A stretch of 64,000 nt of DNA from assembly GCF_007992095.1 (NCBI RefSeq), contig NZ_BJZP01000011.1:62001-126000 (forward strand), in the 5' to 3' direction. Shown here piece after piece: positions 27,401 through 35,962 of the stretch. Within the stretch, counting starts at the first letter, position 1, and each line of letters begins with the position of its first letter. Position numbers and translations under genes: made by a program. Origin of the DNA: Paenirhizobium naphthalenivorans. Its GTDB lineage: Bacteria; Pseudomonadota; Alphaproteobacteria; Rhizobiales; Rhizobiaceae. The notes below the pieces were generated by a model. It was not told the origin of the DNA. It was given only the letters and a program-made list of their open reading frames with translations, and searched no databases.

Positions 27401-28426
27401 ATGTCGGATACCACCGTAAATCTCGCCCTGCCCTACATCAAACCGGCCCAGGCACAGAAACACGTCACCCACAATGAAGCCTTGCAGGCCCTTGATGCGG
27501 CTGTCCAGCTGGTGCTTGCGGCACGCCTCACCGCACCACCCGCCTCACCGGCCGAGGGCCAGTGTTTCTGGATCTTGCCGGGCGCGACGGAGGACTGGGC
27601 CGGCCGCGAGGGCCGCCTGGCCGTTCGGCAGGATGGCGCCTGGATCTTCATTGCGCCGCGCACCGGCTGGCTTTGCTACGATCGCACCGATCAGAGATTG
27701 AAGGTCTTCACCGGACCGGAATGGACAGACATCCCCCTGCCCGCGCAACCGCAAGTGTCGGCCCTCGGTATCGCCATGACACCCAACGCGACCAATCGCC
27801 TTGCCGTGTCGGCCCCAGCCAGCCTCTTCACCCATGCCGGCACCGACCATCGGCTGAAGATCAACAAGGCAACCGCCTCGGACACGGCATCCCTCTTGTT
27901 CCAGTCGGACTGGCAGGGCAAGGCGGAGCTGGGTCTCGCCGGCGACGACCGCTTCGCCATCAAGGTCAGCGGCGACGGCGGGCTTTGGACGACGGCGCTG
28001 GCGATTACGCCGGAGGGCCGAGTGCTGATGGACCAACGCCCAAGGGTACGAGCTGCACGGACATCAGGCAGCCTCTCGCCGGCAGCCGGTCTGCTGACAG
28101 GCTTTGACGATCTCTTTTTCGTGGGCGGGGGATTTTCGCTCGGCGCGGCATTGGCGTCCGGCCACGGACATGAACTGGTGGTGCCAGCGGCAGGAACCTA
28201 CCTCCTCGCGCTTAATGTCAGGGCACAGACGTCATCGGGCCATGGCGTGACGCTTCAGGCGAACGGAACAAGCGATATTGCTGCGGTGAACGGCGCGGCC
28301 GGCACGCAATCGGCAACCGCCATAGCCTCGCTTGCTCAAGGCGACGTTCTCACCCTTGCTCATTCAGGAACCGCGCAATTGCTGTTCGGCTATGGTCACA
28401 CGGAGATCAACGTCGTGATGCTTTAG
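27401..28426 (+). CDS. DUF2793 protein with C1q-like C-terminal domain
   Basis: 341 residues. The N-terminal 100 carry the DUF2793 signature (NLALPYIKPAQAQKHVTHNE at residues 6-25). This family is often found in phage-like or gene-transfer-agent tail regions of alphaproteobacteria. The C-terminal 130 residues look like a C1q/TNF-type beta sandwich (DDLFFVGGGFSL, VPAAGTYLLALNV, FGYGHTEINVVML). No other phage gene is near. GGAG before the ATG at 27401 sets the start. A surface or particle-associated role is plausible, but no function can be assigned. Confidence 0.75.
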   Translation: MSDTTVNLALPYIKPAQAQKHVTHNEALQALDAAVQLVLAARLTAPPASPAEGQCFWILPGATEDWAGREGRLAVRQDGAWIFIAPRTGWLCYDRTDQRLKVFTGPEWTDIPLPAQPQVSALGIAMTPNATNRLAVSAPASLFTHAGTDHRLKINKATASDTASLLFQSDWQGKAELGLAGDDRFAIKVSGDGGLWTTALAITPEGRVLMDQRPRVRAARTSGSLSPAAGLLTGFDDLFFVGGGFSLGAALASGHGHELVVPAAGTYLLALNVRAQTSSGHGVTLQANGTSDIAAVNGAAGTQSATAIASLAQGDVLTLAHSGTAQLLFGYGHTEINVVML

Positions 28427-28487
28427 CACTGCCCTTTGGAAGCGAGAGATTCGCCCGCGTCCCAGCAAAAGGAAAGCCGCCAGCCCA

Positions 28488-29228
28488 TCAGAGCAAGCGG
28501 AAACGGCAGGCGCGGGCAACCGCCTGCATGCGGTTGACCGAGTCGAGCTTGCGCATCGCGCTCTTCAGATAGCTGACGACGGTATGACTCGAGATCGAAA
28601 GGATGATAGCGATCTCGTCGCTGCTCTTGCCGGCGGCCGACCAGCGCAGGCACTCGATCTCACGCGCCGACAGCTTCTCGCGCGGCCCGTCCTTCTGGGC
28701 GATCAGGCTCGAGCAATTGTCCAGCAATTCAACGCTTTCGAGATAGAGATCGGCGATCTCCGATCGCTCCAACGCCGCCCGCTGGCCGGAAAAGACGAAC
28801 AGATAATGTGCAAGGCTGCAATCATGGACGGCGTAAGCGAGACTGGAGCTCATGCCGCGATCCTCGAAGGCGCCGGCGAGGCTTCGCTGAGCATCCCGGT
28901 CCCGGCCATCGACGAAAACGCACTCGCTGGCCTGGAAGGGCACAATGCTCTGCTTCAGGCGCTGAACCAGGAGGCTCGCCGAAAACTGGTCCTCCAGCCG
29001 ATAACGCTCCCGCAATTCGGCCGGCCAGTTGCAAAACAAGATGTTCGCTGCGAATTCCGGCTTGTCAGCCTTCGGGAAGGTGGAAACAAGAACATGGTCG
29101 AAGCCAAAACGCTGCCCCAGCGCGACATATTGCCGGCCGATCGGGCAAATGCCCTCCTCATCAAGGGGCAAACCCGAGGCACCATGGCCTTCATCCTGAC
29201 AAAGGATCGACTCGGTCATCCTGAACAT
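28488..29228 (-). CDS. LuxR-type transcriptional regulator with autoinducer-binding-like N-terminus
   Basis: 246 residues. The C-terminal helix-turn-helix is clear (KLSAREIECLRWSAAGKSSD, SSHTVVSYLKSAMRKL, about 178-235). The first 160 residues have the size of an autoinducer-binding domain, with scattered aromatic residues such as FGFDHVLV and CNWPAELRERY. No LuxI-type synthase gene is visible, so it is a solo regulator. AAAGGAG lies 5 nt before the ATG at 29228. The target is unknown. It is divergent from sciP and convergent with the DUF2793 gene. Confidence 0.85.
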   Translation of the reverse strand: MFRMTESILCQDEGHGASGLPLDEEGICPIGRQYVALGQRFGFDHVLVSTFPKADKPEFAANILFCNWPAELRERYRLEDQFSASLLVQRLKQSIVPFQASECVFVDGRDRDAQRSLAGAFEDRGMSSSLAYAVHDCSLAHYLFVFSGQRAALERSEIADLYLESVELLDNCSSLIAQKDGPREKLSAREIECLRWSAAGKSSDEIAIILSISSHTVVSYLKSAMRKLDSVNRMQAVARACRFRLL

Positions 29229-29636
29229 TTAGCTCCTTTCGGCCGAATTCGTCCGGCCGCATATTCGATTCACGCATCGAACGAACATTAACTGAACGGT
29301 AGAGAACGGAACTGGTGCCGATCTTTCGGTCCCGCCCGGACCGCGTCAAATTCGTGCGCCCTGAGCTTACAGCGCCGAGACATAGCCATACGAATTATAG
29401 CTGGCTGGCTTCTACTACATTTTCATTCCTAGAAAATTTCTAAATCAGCATAACTCCTATGCAGTTGCCACAAGTTTACGCAGCGGCAGGCAAGATTCTT
29501 GCGCCGTCTCCCGCCCTTGCCCCCCTCAGGCCGATCGCGAAAATAATTATCAAATGCTTACAATGCGCTTAGGCAAATTTTAAAGGTGGCCCGCTAGGAT
29601 GCCCTCGAGTGGTCTTGAGTATGTGTAGAGAGTCCA
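29229..29636. other. Divergent intergenic region between the LuxR gene and sciP
   Basis: 408 bp without a gene. AT-rich around 29395-29450 and 29540-29585. GANTC methylation sites are visible near 29270 and just before sciP (GAGTC at about 29629), consistent with cell-cycle-timed promoters, but there are too few to argue enrichment. Confidence 0.5.
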
Positions 29637-29912
29637 ATGACCGAAATGATCCGCCCCAGAGTTAAATATGTCATCGGTCCTGATGGCAGCCCGCTGACCG
29701 TTGCCGATCTGCCGCCGGCCAATACACGCCGTTGGGTGATCCGTCGGAAAGCCGAGGTTGTCGCAGCGGTCCGCGGCGGTCTGCTGAGCCTGGAAGAGGC
29801 CTGCGAGCGCTACACCCTGACGGTTGAGGAGTTCCTCTCCTGGCAGTCGTCGATCAATGATCACGGACTGCCGGGCCTGCGCACCACGCGCATCCAGCAA
29901 TACCGCCACTGA
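29637..29912 (+). CDS. sciP: CtrA inhibitor SciP (DUF1153)
   Basis: 91 residues and highly typical of the family: it starts MTEMIRPRVKYVIGPDGSPL, followed by NTRRWVIRRKAEVVAAV and SLEEACERYTLTVEEFLSW, a helix-turn-helix. SciP restrains CtrA-dependent transcription in G1 cells by binding CtrA and DNA (known from Caulobacter). Its location about 2 kb from ctrA and close to chpT matches the rhizobial cell-cycle neighbourhood. The start is set by the conserved N-terminus. Confidence 0.95.
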   Translation: MTEMIRPRVKYVIGPDGSPLTVADLPPANTRRWVIRRKAEVVAAVRGGLLSLEEACERYTLTVEEFLSWQSSINDHGLPGLRTTRIQQYRH

Positions 29913-29994
29913 CAAGGCGTCGGGCCGGCTTACGCCGCCCACTCCCAGATGGATTTTTCGTGCGCGCAGGACACGTTCCTTGCGCGCACGCTGT

Positions 29995-30468
29995 CTATTG
30001 AGACCGCCGCCGCTCCAGCAGATGATGCAGCAACCCGGCAAGCAGCGACGAGGCCGCGTAGAACCATAAGCCCGGCTGCGTAAAGGCCTCGGCCAGACCG
30101 CTGGTTTTGGCGGCAAAGATGACGATCGCCACTAACAGCACATCCATCATAGACCATTTCGACAGGATCGGGACCAGAAAGACCATAAGTCCCCTACGTG
30201 CTTGCGGACCGGGTGGCATGAAGGCCTCGGCCGTGAGCCCGACCATCTTGACGACCGGAAAAACGACAGACAGCAGGCCCACCACGGTCGCCAATCCTCC
30301 ATTGCCGTCCCGCCAGAGCGCCGCGACGATCTCGATCAGCGACGGATTTTCAGTAAAAAAATAGAGTTTTTCAAACCGCACCAGCGGCAGAACGATCCCG
30401 AGTGCGAGCCACATGGGAGCCAACACCACCATCGCTGCGATAATCCAAACCATCCCCGTGGCCCTCAC
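29995..30468 (-). CDS. PqiA-family (paraquat-inducible protein A) membrane protein
   Basis: 157 residues with four likely membrane helices. It shows the single PqiA unit pattern LPLVRFEKLYFFTENPSLIE, VFPVVKM and ILSKWSMMDVLLVAI. E. coli PqiA is part of an envelope lipid-transport system with MCE proteins, but no MCE gene is nearby, so the role here is uncertain. The start is GTG at 30468 or ATG at 30453. Neither has a clear ribosome-binding site. It converges on sciP. Confidence 0.8.
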   Translation of the reverse strand: MRATGMVWIIAAMVVLAPMWLALGIVLPLVRFEKLYFFTENPSLIEIVAALWRDGNGGLATVVGLLSVVFPVVKMVGLTAEAFMPPGPQARRGLMVFLVPILSKWSMMDVLLVAIVIFAAKTSGLAEAFTQPGLWFYAASSLLAGLLHHLLERRRSQ

Positions 30469-30566
30469 CCGAATCGCGGTCGCCTTCGCGACCTTACACG
30501 GCGCGTCATTGCCGCGAAAACCTGGGGATGTTACGTCAGATCCAAATCGAATGCGAAGGTGAACCG

Positions 30567-30854
30567 ATGGAAATCAGCAAAGAGGAATCCGGCTCGGGCG
30601 GCCGATACTTGGGGCACATACTCCCCGACGACACACCAGCGATCATGACCTATTCGCGTGCCTCGCCACGACTGATCATCATTGATCATACGGAAGTACC
30701 CGACAATATGCGCGGCAAGGGCGCAGGTCAGGCTCTGGCGCTTCACGCAGTCGAAGACGCCCGGCGCGGTGGCTGGAAAATCATCCCGCTCTGCCCGTTT
30801 TTCAAGGCGCAGGCGCAGCGAAACCCGGAATGGCGCGACGTCATCCAATCATGA
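30567..30854 (+). CDS. Small GNAT-fold acetyltransferase (YjdJ/NATD1-type)
   Basis: 95 residues, the size of the compact CG-type acetyltransferase family. The acetyl-CoA binding loop is visible as RGKGAGQALALHAVEDARR (about 49-67), and IIPLCPFFKAQAQRNPEW follows, typical of this group. The substrate is unknown. GAAGGTGA lies just before the ATG at 30567. An upstream in-frame ATG at 30528 has no support. It stands alone between divergent neighbours in the cell-cycle island. Confidence 0.85.
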   Translation: MEISKEESGSGGRYLGHILPDDTPAIMTYSRASPRLIIIDHTEVPDNMRGKGAGQALALHAVEDARRGGWKIIPLCPFFKAQAQRNPEWRDVIQS

Positions 30855-30968
30855 CTCTGTCCGGCCGGAAAATTTCCGCCCGGACAGGTTTCGTCGAAAC
30901 GGCTCAACGACGCCACGGATCCGCTCCGCGCCGCCGCTGGTCCCGTTCCGGTCTCTAGCGATCCCGGT

Positions 30969-31319
30969 TCAGGCCCGGATACGCATCTGACCATCACGCT
31001 CTTCGAGCGCTGACGCCTTGGCAAATTCAGCCTCGGCCTCCTCAAGCGAAAATTCGGCCGCTTCCTGCTGGACCTTCAACTCGCGGATCGACACTTGGAG
31101 ATTGTCGGCCCGCTGGCGGGCCGCCTTGGCAAAAGTTGGATAGGCGAAATGGTTCGGATCAGAGATCCCGGACTTCTTCTCTTCGATGGCGATCTGGTTT
31201 TCCAGTTCCTTCGCCATTCGTTCGAACTCCGCCATCATTGACTGCAACTGTTGCAATTGCCGACGTTTTTCGGTGACCTGAAATCCTTTCAGGCGCACTA
31301 GGCTCTCACGCGACTTCAT
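30969..31319 (-). CDS. FliJ-like flagellar export chaperone
   Basis: 116 residues, almost entirely charged coiled coil (about 10-110) beginning MKSRESLVRLKGFQVTEKRRQ. FliJ proteins act as stalk and chaperone of the flagellar export ATPase. Homologues sit next to ctrA in rhizobia and are annotated as FliJ, although sequence conservation is weak. AGGAG lies 9 nt before the ATG at 31319. It is divergent from ctrA and shares its upstream region, so CtrA control is likely (inference). Confidence 0.75.
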   Translation of the reverse strand: MKSRESLVRLKGFQVTEKRRQLQQLQSMMAEFERMAKELENQIAIEEKKSGISDPNHFAYPTFAKAARQRADNLQVSIRELKVQQEAAEFSLEEAEAEFAKASALEERDGQMRIRA

Positions 31320-31389
31320 ACGCAATACTCCTGTGATGCGAGACCTCCCGCCACACATACTGACAAAATGCCAAGACCGATTTCCCGAC

Positions 31390-31673
31390 GAATCATTCTC
31401 GAAAAAAACGGCGGCGTTAACAAAAACCTACCTTTGGTAACCTTTCGTTTACGGGCATCGTTAATGATAGGTGAGATCATTTAAGGGTCAGTAAATGCCA
31501 GGGCCTTAAAAGGCCTATGACAATGATGAGTCAAATGAATCGGTTAGAGGGAATTTCTCGCATTCTGATTCAACTATGGCGATGCCGAAAACAGATGAAA
31601 AATCAGGAGACTGCTATCTTTGTTTAATAAATTCGATACACCTTGCCATAAGGAATCAGAATTTGTTAACCAT
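31390..31673. promoter_or_regulatory. ctrA/fliJ control region with five GANTC sites and a CtrA half-site
   Basis: GANTC (the CcrM methylation site) occurs at 31390, 31528, 31537, 31567 and 31653. A CtrA half-site TTAACCAT lies at 31666-31673, about 90 bp before the ctrA start. Methylation-state control and CtrA autoregulation are known for ctrA promoters in this class. The whole gap is 31320-31763 and holds no gene. Confidence 0.65.
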
Positions 31674-31763
31674 TTGGTGGCAGCCTTCAAATCAGGCAAC
31701 GACTGGATCCGTATCGCGTAGGGGGCCAAGTACGACCTGTCGGCGGCGGTAAAGGGGATAATT

Positions 31764-32465
31764 ATGCGGGTTCTACTCATCGAAGACGATAGCGCCACGG
31801 CGCAGAGCATCGAGCTGATGCTTAAATCGGAAAGTTTCAACGTCTACACGACCGATCTTGGCGAAGAAGGCGTGGACCTTGGAAAACTCTACGACTACGA
31901 CATCATTCTGCTCGACCTGAACCTGCCGGATATGTCCGGCTACGAAGTGCTGCGCACGCTGCGGCTTTCCAAGGTCAAGACACCTATCCTTATCCTCTCC
32001 GGTATGGCCGGCATCGAGGACAAGGTTCGCGGCCTCGGTTTCGGCGCTGACGACTACATGACCAAGCCGTTCCACAAAGATGAGCTGGTCGCGCGTATCC
32101 ATGCCATCGTCCGTCGGTCAAAGGGCCATGCCCAGTCGATCATCATCACCGGCGAACTGATCGTGAACCTGGATGCCAAAACCGTCGAAGTCGGCGGCCA
32201 GCGCGTTCATCTGACCGGCAAGGAATACCAGATGCTGGAGCTGCTTTCGCTCCGCAAGGGTACGACTCTGACCAAGGAAATGTTCCTGAACCACCTTTAT
32301 GGCGGCATGGACGAGCCTGAATTGAAGATCATCGACGTCTTCATCTGCAAGCTGCGCAAAAAGCTTGCCAATGCCGCAGGCGGCGAGAACTATATCGAGA
32401 CGGTCTGGGGTCGCGGCTATGTGCTGCGTGAGCCGGACAGTGCCGAATACATGGAAACCGCCTGA
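31764..32465 (+). CDS. ctrA: Cell-cycle master response regulator CtrA
   Basis: 233 residues, the family length. OmpR-type: receiver with Glu7-Asp8-Asp9, phosphoacceptor Asp51 ([13 protein letters not shown]) and lysine in [22 protein letters not shown] winged-helix DNA-binding domain follows ([36 protein letters not shown]). It controls division, flagellar and envelope genes and is essential in alphaproteobacteria. AAAGGGG precedes the ATG. It is phosphorylated through ChpT, whose gene lies just downstream on the other strand. The C-terminus ends META rather than the AA of Caulobacter. Confidence 0.98.
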   Translation: MRVLLIEDDSATAQSIELMLKSESFNVYTTDLGEEGVDLGKLYDYDIILLDLNLPDMSGYEVLRTLRLSKVKTPILILSGMAGIEDKVRGLGFGADDYMTKPFHKDELVARIHAIVRRSKGHAQSIIITGELIVNLDAKTVEVGGQRVHLTGKEYQMLELLSLRKGTTLTKEMFLNHLYGGMDEPELKIIDVFICKLRKKLANAAGGENYIETVWGRGYVLREPDSAEYMETA

Positions 32466-32498
32466 CACCCGCTCAGGCGCCTCCCCGCGCTGCATTCG

Positions 32499-32526
32499 AC
32501 CTGCCCCTCACCCGGGCAGGTTTTTT
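32499..32526 (+). terminator. Rho-independent terminator of ctrA
   Basis: An 8-bp stem (ACCTGCCC at 32499-32506 with GGGCAGGT at 32514-32521), a 7-nt loop and a six-T run. It is 34 nt after the ctrA stop. Confidence 0.9.
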
Positions 32527-32573
32527 GTTTTTGCATGGAGCCACCTTCCTCCTTCCATGGGGTTGCCCGACAC

Positions 32574-32599
32574 AAAAACGCCCCGGCGGTGCGGGGCGT
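32574..32599 (-). terminator. Rho-independent terminator of the receiver gene
   Basis: An 8-bp stem (ACGCCCCG at 32578-32585 with CGGGGCGT at 32592-32599) and TTTTT on the minus strand, 33 nt after the stop of the receiver gene. Confidence 0.85.
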
Positions 32600-32631
32600 G
32601 TGATCGGTAACGCTGTGGGAGCAGAGCCTTG

Positions 32632-32994
32632 TCAGGCGGCGATCGCCTTATCGGTGAACATCTGCGTGAGGATCTTCCGATCGAACGGTTTCAGCAGGAA
32701 GTCGTTTGCTCCTGCACGCTTGCCGGCCATCATCGTCTTCAGGTCCGCCTCGACGACGCAATAATAGATCAGGACGCTCTTGCCTTCCGGCAGTGCGCGG
32801 ATGTTGGCGATCAGGTCGATTGCGCCTTCGAGCCCGGCATCGACAATGATGATGTTCGGCAATTCCACTTCACAGCGCATCAGCGCTTCGCGAGCGGAAG
32901 CTGCCTCAAGCACCAGGAAGCCAATCTCAGAGAGAATCTTCTTGCCGACCTTGCGAACCACATCAGAACCGTCCGCGATCATCATGCGCTGCAT
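32632..32994 (-). CDS. Single-domain receiver protein between chpT and ctrA, atypical active site
   Basis: 120 residues, one receiver domain and no output domain. Asp52 is in the phosphoacceptor position (IIIVDAGLEG) and the lysine is kept in FLLKPFDRK. Two standard features are altered. The acidic pair reads Asp8-Gly9 (IADGSDVV) instead of two acids. The Thr/Ser after strand 4 is replaced by tyrosine and cysteine (VLIYYCVVE). It resembles neither DivK nor CpdR closely. GGGAG before the ATG at 32994 sets the start. Sitting between ctrA and chpT, it may modulate the CtrA phosphorelay, which is inference. Confidence 0.85.
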   Translation of the reverse strand: MQRMMIADGSDVVRKVGKKILSEIGFLVLEAASAREALMRCEVELPNIIIVDAGLEGAIDLIANIRALPEGKSVLIYYCVVEADLKTMMAGKRAGANDFLLKPFDRKILTQMFTDKAIAA

Positions 32995-33166
32995 CGTCAA
33001 CTCCCGTGTCTCGCTCCATCCCCTCATGGATGTGCGGTACCTGACAGTGATGTTAGATGCTTTCAACTAATGAAACGTTACCGTGCCGGAGGGACAACAG
33101 GCGAAGTGAAGAAACACACCCCAGAGGGCGTGTCTCTCAACGGCACAGTGATAACGGCTCAAATGC

Positions 33167-33817
33167 TCAGGCGCTGCCCACGGTCTCGGCGGTGAAGACG
33201 ATCTCGTCCTCGGTGACCGTATATTTCAGCTCCATGCCACATTCATCAGCCAACAGAACCGTATAGTAGGGCTGAATCGAATGGGCGTCGATCGCCTCCT
33301 CGTTCGCGCCGCTGCAAATCTCGGCGAACTTCGGCGGTACACGCATCATCCGCCCCTTGGCCGTGATCTTGAACTTGGCGTCGGTTTCCGGATCTTCCAG
33401 CGTGATGTCCAACTGGCCACCACGCGGGATGGCGCTATAGGCCACGAGGAACAGGTTGAGCAGCATCTTCACCCGGTTCTTGGCGATGATGGCACGCGGG
33501 CCGGTCCAGCTGACCTCCGTCTTCTTCTCGGCGGCGGCGAAGTCCTTGGCCGCCTTTTCGGCCTCGCCGGTGTCGATCGATGCGCCGACGGAACCGGAAG
33601 CGCCGAAGGCGAGGCGAGCGAACTTCAGTCGGACAGAGGCGTTGAGCGCGCTGGTACGGATCAGGTCCATCGCATCGGCATCTGCACCGCCCTCATCAAG
33701 CAGTTCCAGACCGTTGTTGATCGCGCCGACCGGCGAGATGACGTCATGGCAAACACGACTGCACAAAAGCGCGGCGAGGTCGGGACCGGCTAGGGTCAGG
33801 GTGGGATTTTTCGGCAT
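33167..33817 (-). CDS. chpT: Histidine phosphotransferase ChpT
   Basis: 216 residues. It carries phosphate from CckA to CtrA and CpdR. The dimerisation/phosphotransfer helix holds His24 in SRVCHDVISPVGAINNGLELL, the typical ChpT motif. A degenerate kinase-like domain (KMLLNLFLVAYSAIPRGGQ) follows without ATP-binding motifs. The start at 33817 is fixed by CAGGAG 7 nt upstream and by the conserved N-terminus. An extended open frame upstream is not part of the gene. It is on the minus strand, downstream of the ctrA region, followed by the atypical receiver. Confidence 0.93.
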   Translation of the reverse strand: MPKNPTLTLAGPDLAALLCSRVCHDVISPVGAINNGLELLDEGGADADAMDLIRTSALNASVRLKFARLAFGASGSVGASIDTGEAEKAAKDFAAAEKKTEVSWTGPRAIIAKNRVKMLLNLFLVAYSAIPRGGQLDITLEDPETDAKFKITAKGRMMRVPPKFAEICSGANEEAIDAHSIQPYYTVLLADECGMELKYTVTEDEIVFTAETVGSA

Positions 33818-34004
33818 CGGTCTCTCCTGAAGATCTGTCCCCACGGAAGGGCCGGATGCGCGTGACTTTGCGTCCGGTGTGGTCGGATTTCTCACGGCCA
33901 TAATGACACCATATTTGGTAAACCGATTATTAATAGGATGCTCTCTAAATAGCTTTACCCGCATTGGAGATGCCAATTGCACCGAATACCGATGGAGGAG
34001 CCCC

Positions 34005-34595
34005 ATGCGACTTTTGACAACCCGCGATTTCGCCGCCCTGCGGATGCTTATGGTAGCCACGCTTTTCACACTTTGCGGCCTTGCGCTGGCAACGCGCGAG
34101 GCGAATGCCCAAGGTGAATATAGCGCCCAGGAAATCATCGATGCCGGACACGGCTTCTTCGGCGAAACCAGCGGCGCGCTTGCCAAGGTGATCGAACAAG
34201 CCTTCCAGCAGCACGGCTTGCCGAACGGCTACATCCTGGGCCAGGAAGGGTCCGGCGCGTTTGTCGCCGGCCTCACCTATGGCGAAGGCCAGCTCAACAC
34301 CAAGAACGCCGGCCAGCACGACGTCTTCTGGCAAGGCCCCTCGCTCGGCATCGATTATGGCGGCAACGGCACACGGGTGATGATGCTGGTCTATGACCTG
34401 CCGTCGGTCGACAGCCTCTTTACCCGCTATGGCGGCATCAGCGGCTCGGCCTATGTGGTTGCCGGCGTCGGCATGACCGTGATGAAGAGCCGGAATGTTG
34501 TGCTTGTACCTATTCGCACCGGCCTGGGCGCCCGCCTCGGCATCAATGTCGGCTATCTCAAGCTGACTCCCTCGCCGACCTGGAATCCCTTCTGA
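34005..34595 (+). CDS. eipA: EipA-like periplasmic protein (DUF1134)
   Basis: 196 residues. The signal peptide ends near EANAQG (residue about 34). The DUF1134 body follows, with GQEGSGAFVAGLTYGEG, QGPSLGIDYGGNG and LGARLGINVGYLK. In Brucella the homologue EipA is a CtrA-regulated periplasmic protein required for envelope integrity and virulence. Its position next to chpT and ctrA fits that link. GGAGGAG lies 4 nt before the ATG at 34005. The symbol rests on family membership, not on direct evidence in this organism. Confidence 0.88.
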   Translation: MRLLTTRDFAALRMLMVATLFTLCGLALATREANAQGEYSAQEIIDAGHGFFGETSGALAKVIEQAFQQHGLPNGYILGQEGSGAFVAGLTYGEGQLNTKNAGQHDVFWQGPSLGIDYGGNGTRVMMLVYDLPSVDSLFTRYGGISGSAYVVAGVGMTVMKSRNVVLVPIRTGLGARLGINVGYLKLTPSPTWNPF

Positions 34596-34668
34596 CCCTG
34601 CGTTCGCGGGGCCACACCAGGTCGTGCCGTTCCAGTCGGGACGGAGAAATTCATCAACCGTACACCGT

Positions 34669-34703
34669 TGCGCCGCTTGTCCTCACAGGCGGCGCATGTT
34701 TAT
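34669..34703 (+). terminator. Weak terminator-like hairpin after eipA
   Basis: TGCGCCGC (34669-34676) pairs with GCGGCGCA (34689-34696) and is followed by TGTTTAT. The T-rich tail is short, so efficiency is uncertain. Confidence 0.4.
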
Positions 34704-34741
34704 TGGTTGATACGTCAGAATAAAATAAAAATGGCACACCC

Positions 34742-35926
34742 GTGATCGAATACGCTCTGCTTTTTGGATTGGGTTTCCTCGCCGCAGCGCTCATCGCGAT
34801 GCTGGTTGCGCCAGCCGTTCACAGGCGCATCGTCCTCTATACGGAAAACCGCCTGAAAGCGACGATGCCGTTGAGCCCGCAGGAGATCAGGGCGCAGAAG
34901 GACATGGCCCGTGCCGTCTATGCCGCGGAAAACGCCAGGACGATGCAGGAACTGCTGCGCGAGCGCGAGGCTTCGGTCTCGTTGCAGATCTCCAATGGAA
35001 CACTGGTCAAGGAAGCCAGCCGCCTGCTTGGTGAAAACCAGGATCTCAAGGCCCAGATTCATGACATGAGCGTCGAGGCCGCGGATTCCCGCTCCAAGTT
35101 TCGCCGGACCGAAATCGACGCCACCAATCTCAAGGAGGCCCTGCGCCGAACCGAAGAATCCGCCGTTGCCAAGGATCTCGAGATCACCGCGCTCGTCAAA
35201 CGCATCGAACGTATGCTGTCCGACATCGACAACCTGAAGATCGAGAGAACGACGCGGGAGACCGAGATCGAGAACCTCAAGATGCGCGTGCAGGCCCTGC
35301 GCGACGAACGTGAGGAACTGCGTCGGGAGACCCGGCTGGTCACCAAGCGCGCCAAGGACGCGGAAATCCGGCTCGCCCAGGAGGAACACAAGGTCCTAAG
35401 GCTCGATGATCGCCTGGCCCAGGCGATGGCCGAAGGCGTCGACAAGGAGGCACTGCTCGAACGGCGCACCAGGGAGATTGCCCGTCTCAAGACGGGAGTG
35501 AAGTCTGCGAACGCGCAGGTACGTGCCGCAGTCAAGGCTTTGCGCGCGGCAAACCTTCCCGTGCCTGACTTCAAGGAGATCGCCGTCGCCGAACAGGAGG
35601 AAGCAAGCCCCGCCCCTATCGCGGCAGCCGTGACTGCGGATCTGGCCGAGGAACTGCGCCACCGCCATACGGCGCTGACGGAACGGCTGATCAAGGCCAA
35701 GACCGGAGCGAACGATAAGGCGCTGCGCGAGGAAATCGCCGACATCGCCGCAAAGATGATTGTCCTGACAGCCGCCAATGAAGGCGAAAAGTCGCCGATT
35801 CCGGAATTGCTGCGGGCCAATTCGACCCGGGGAGCCGGCAAGGAACTGACGCTGGCCGAGCGCGTGCTGGCAATCGAGCCGTCGCTAGCCGGACCTCAGG
35901 TTTCTCAGTCTCCACGGCCTGAGTAA
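34742..35926 (+). CDS. Membrane-anchored coiled-coil protein of unknown function
   Basis: 394 residues. One N-terminal membrane helix (about 3-25), then a long highly charged coiled coil (about 45-270) and a less ordered C-terminal region. Rhizobial homologues are hypothetical proteins. Shape suggests a scaffold or envelope-organising role, but nothing in the sequence assigns one. The start is GTG at 34742 with no strong ribosome-binding site. An ATG slightly upstream is out of frame. It is monocistronic. Confidence 0.8.
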   Translation: MIEYALLFGLGFLAAALIAMLVAPAVHRRIVLYTENRLKATMPLSPQEIRAQKDMARAVYAAENARTMQELLREREASVSLQISNGTLVKEASRLLGENQDLKAQIHDMSVEAADSRSKFRRTEIDATNLKEALRRTEESAVAKDLEITALVKRIERMLSDIDNLKIERTTRETEIENLKMRVQALRDEREELRRETRLVTKRAKDAEIRLAQEEHKVLRLDDRLAQAMAEGVDKEALLERRTREIARLKTGVKSANAQVRAAVKALRAANLPVPDFKEIAVAEQEEASPAPIAAAVTADLAEELRHRHTALTERLIKAKTGANDKALREEIADIAAKMIVLTAANEGEKSPIPELLRANSTRGAGKELTLAERVLAIEPSLAGPQVSQSPRPE

Positions 35927-35962
35927 TCGTAACCGCCAGAATCGACAAATGACAAGGTCAGC

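Noticed and set aside
27401-28426. Prophage or gene-transfer-agent region suggested by DUF2793
   Set aside because: No integrase, terminase, capsid, portal or lysis genes around it.
32632-32994. Assignment of the small receiver as DivK or CpdR
   Set aside because: Its active-site surroundings and overall sequence differ from both, and it lacks their intact acidic pair and Thr/Ser.
33818-34186. Upstream extension of the chpT frame
   Set aside because: A strong ribosome-binding site and the conserved ChpT N-terminus place the start at 33817. The extension overlaps the divergent eipA promoter and gene.
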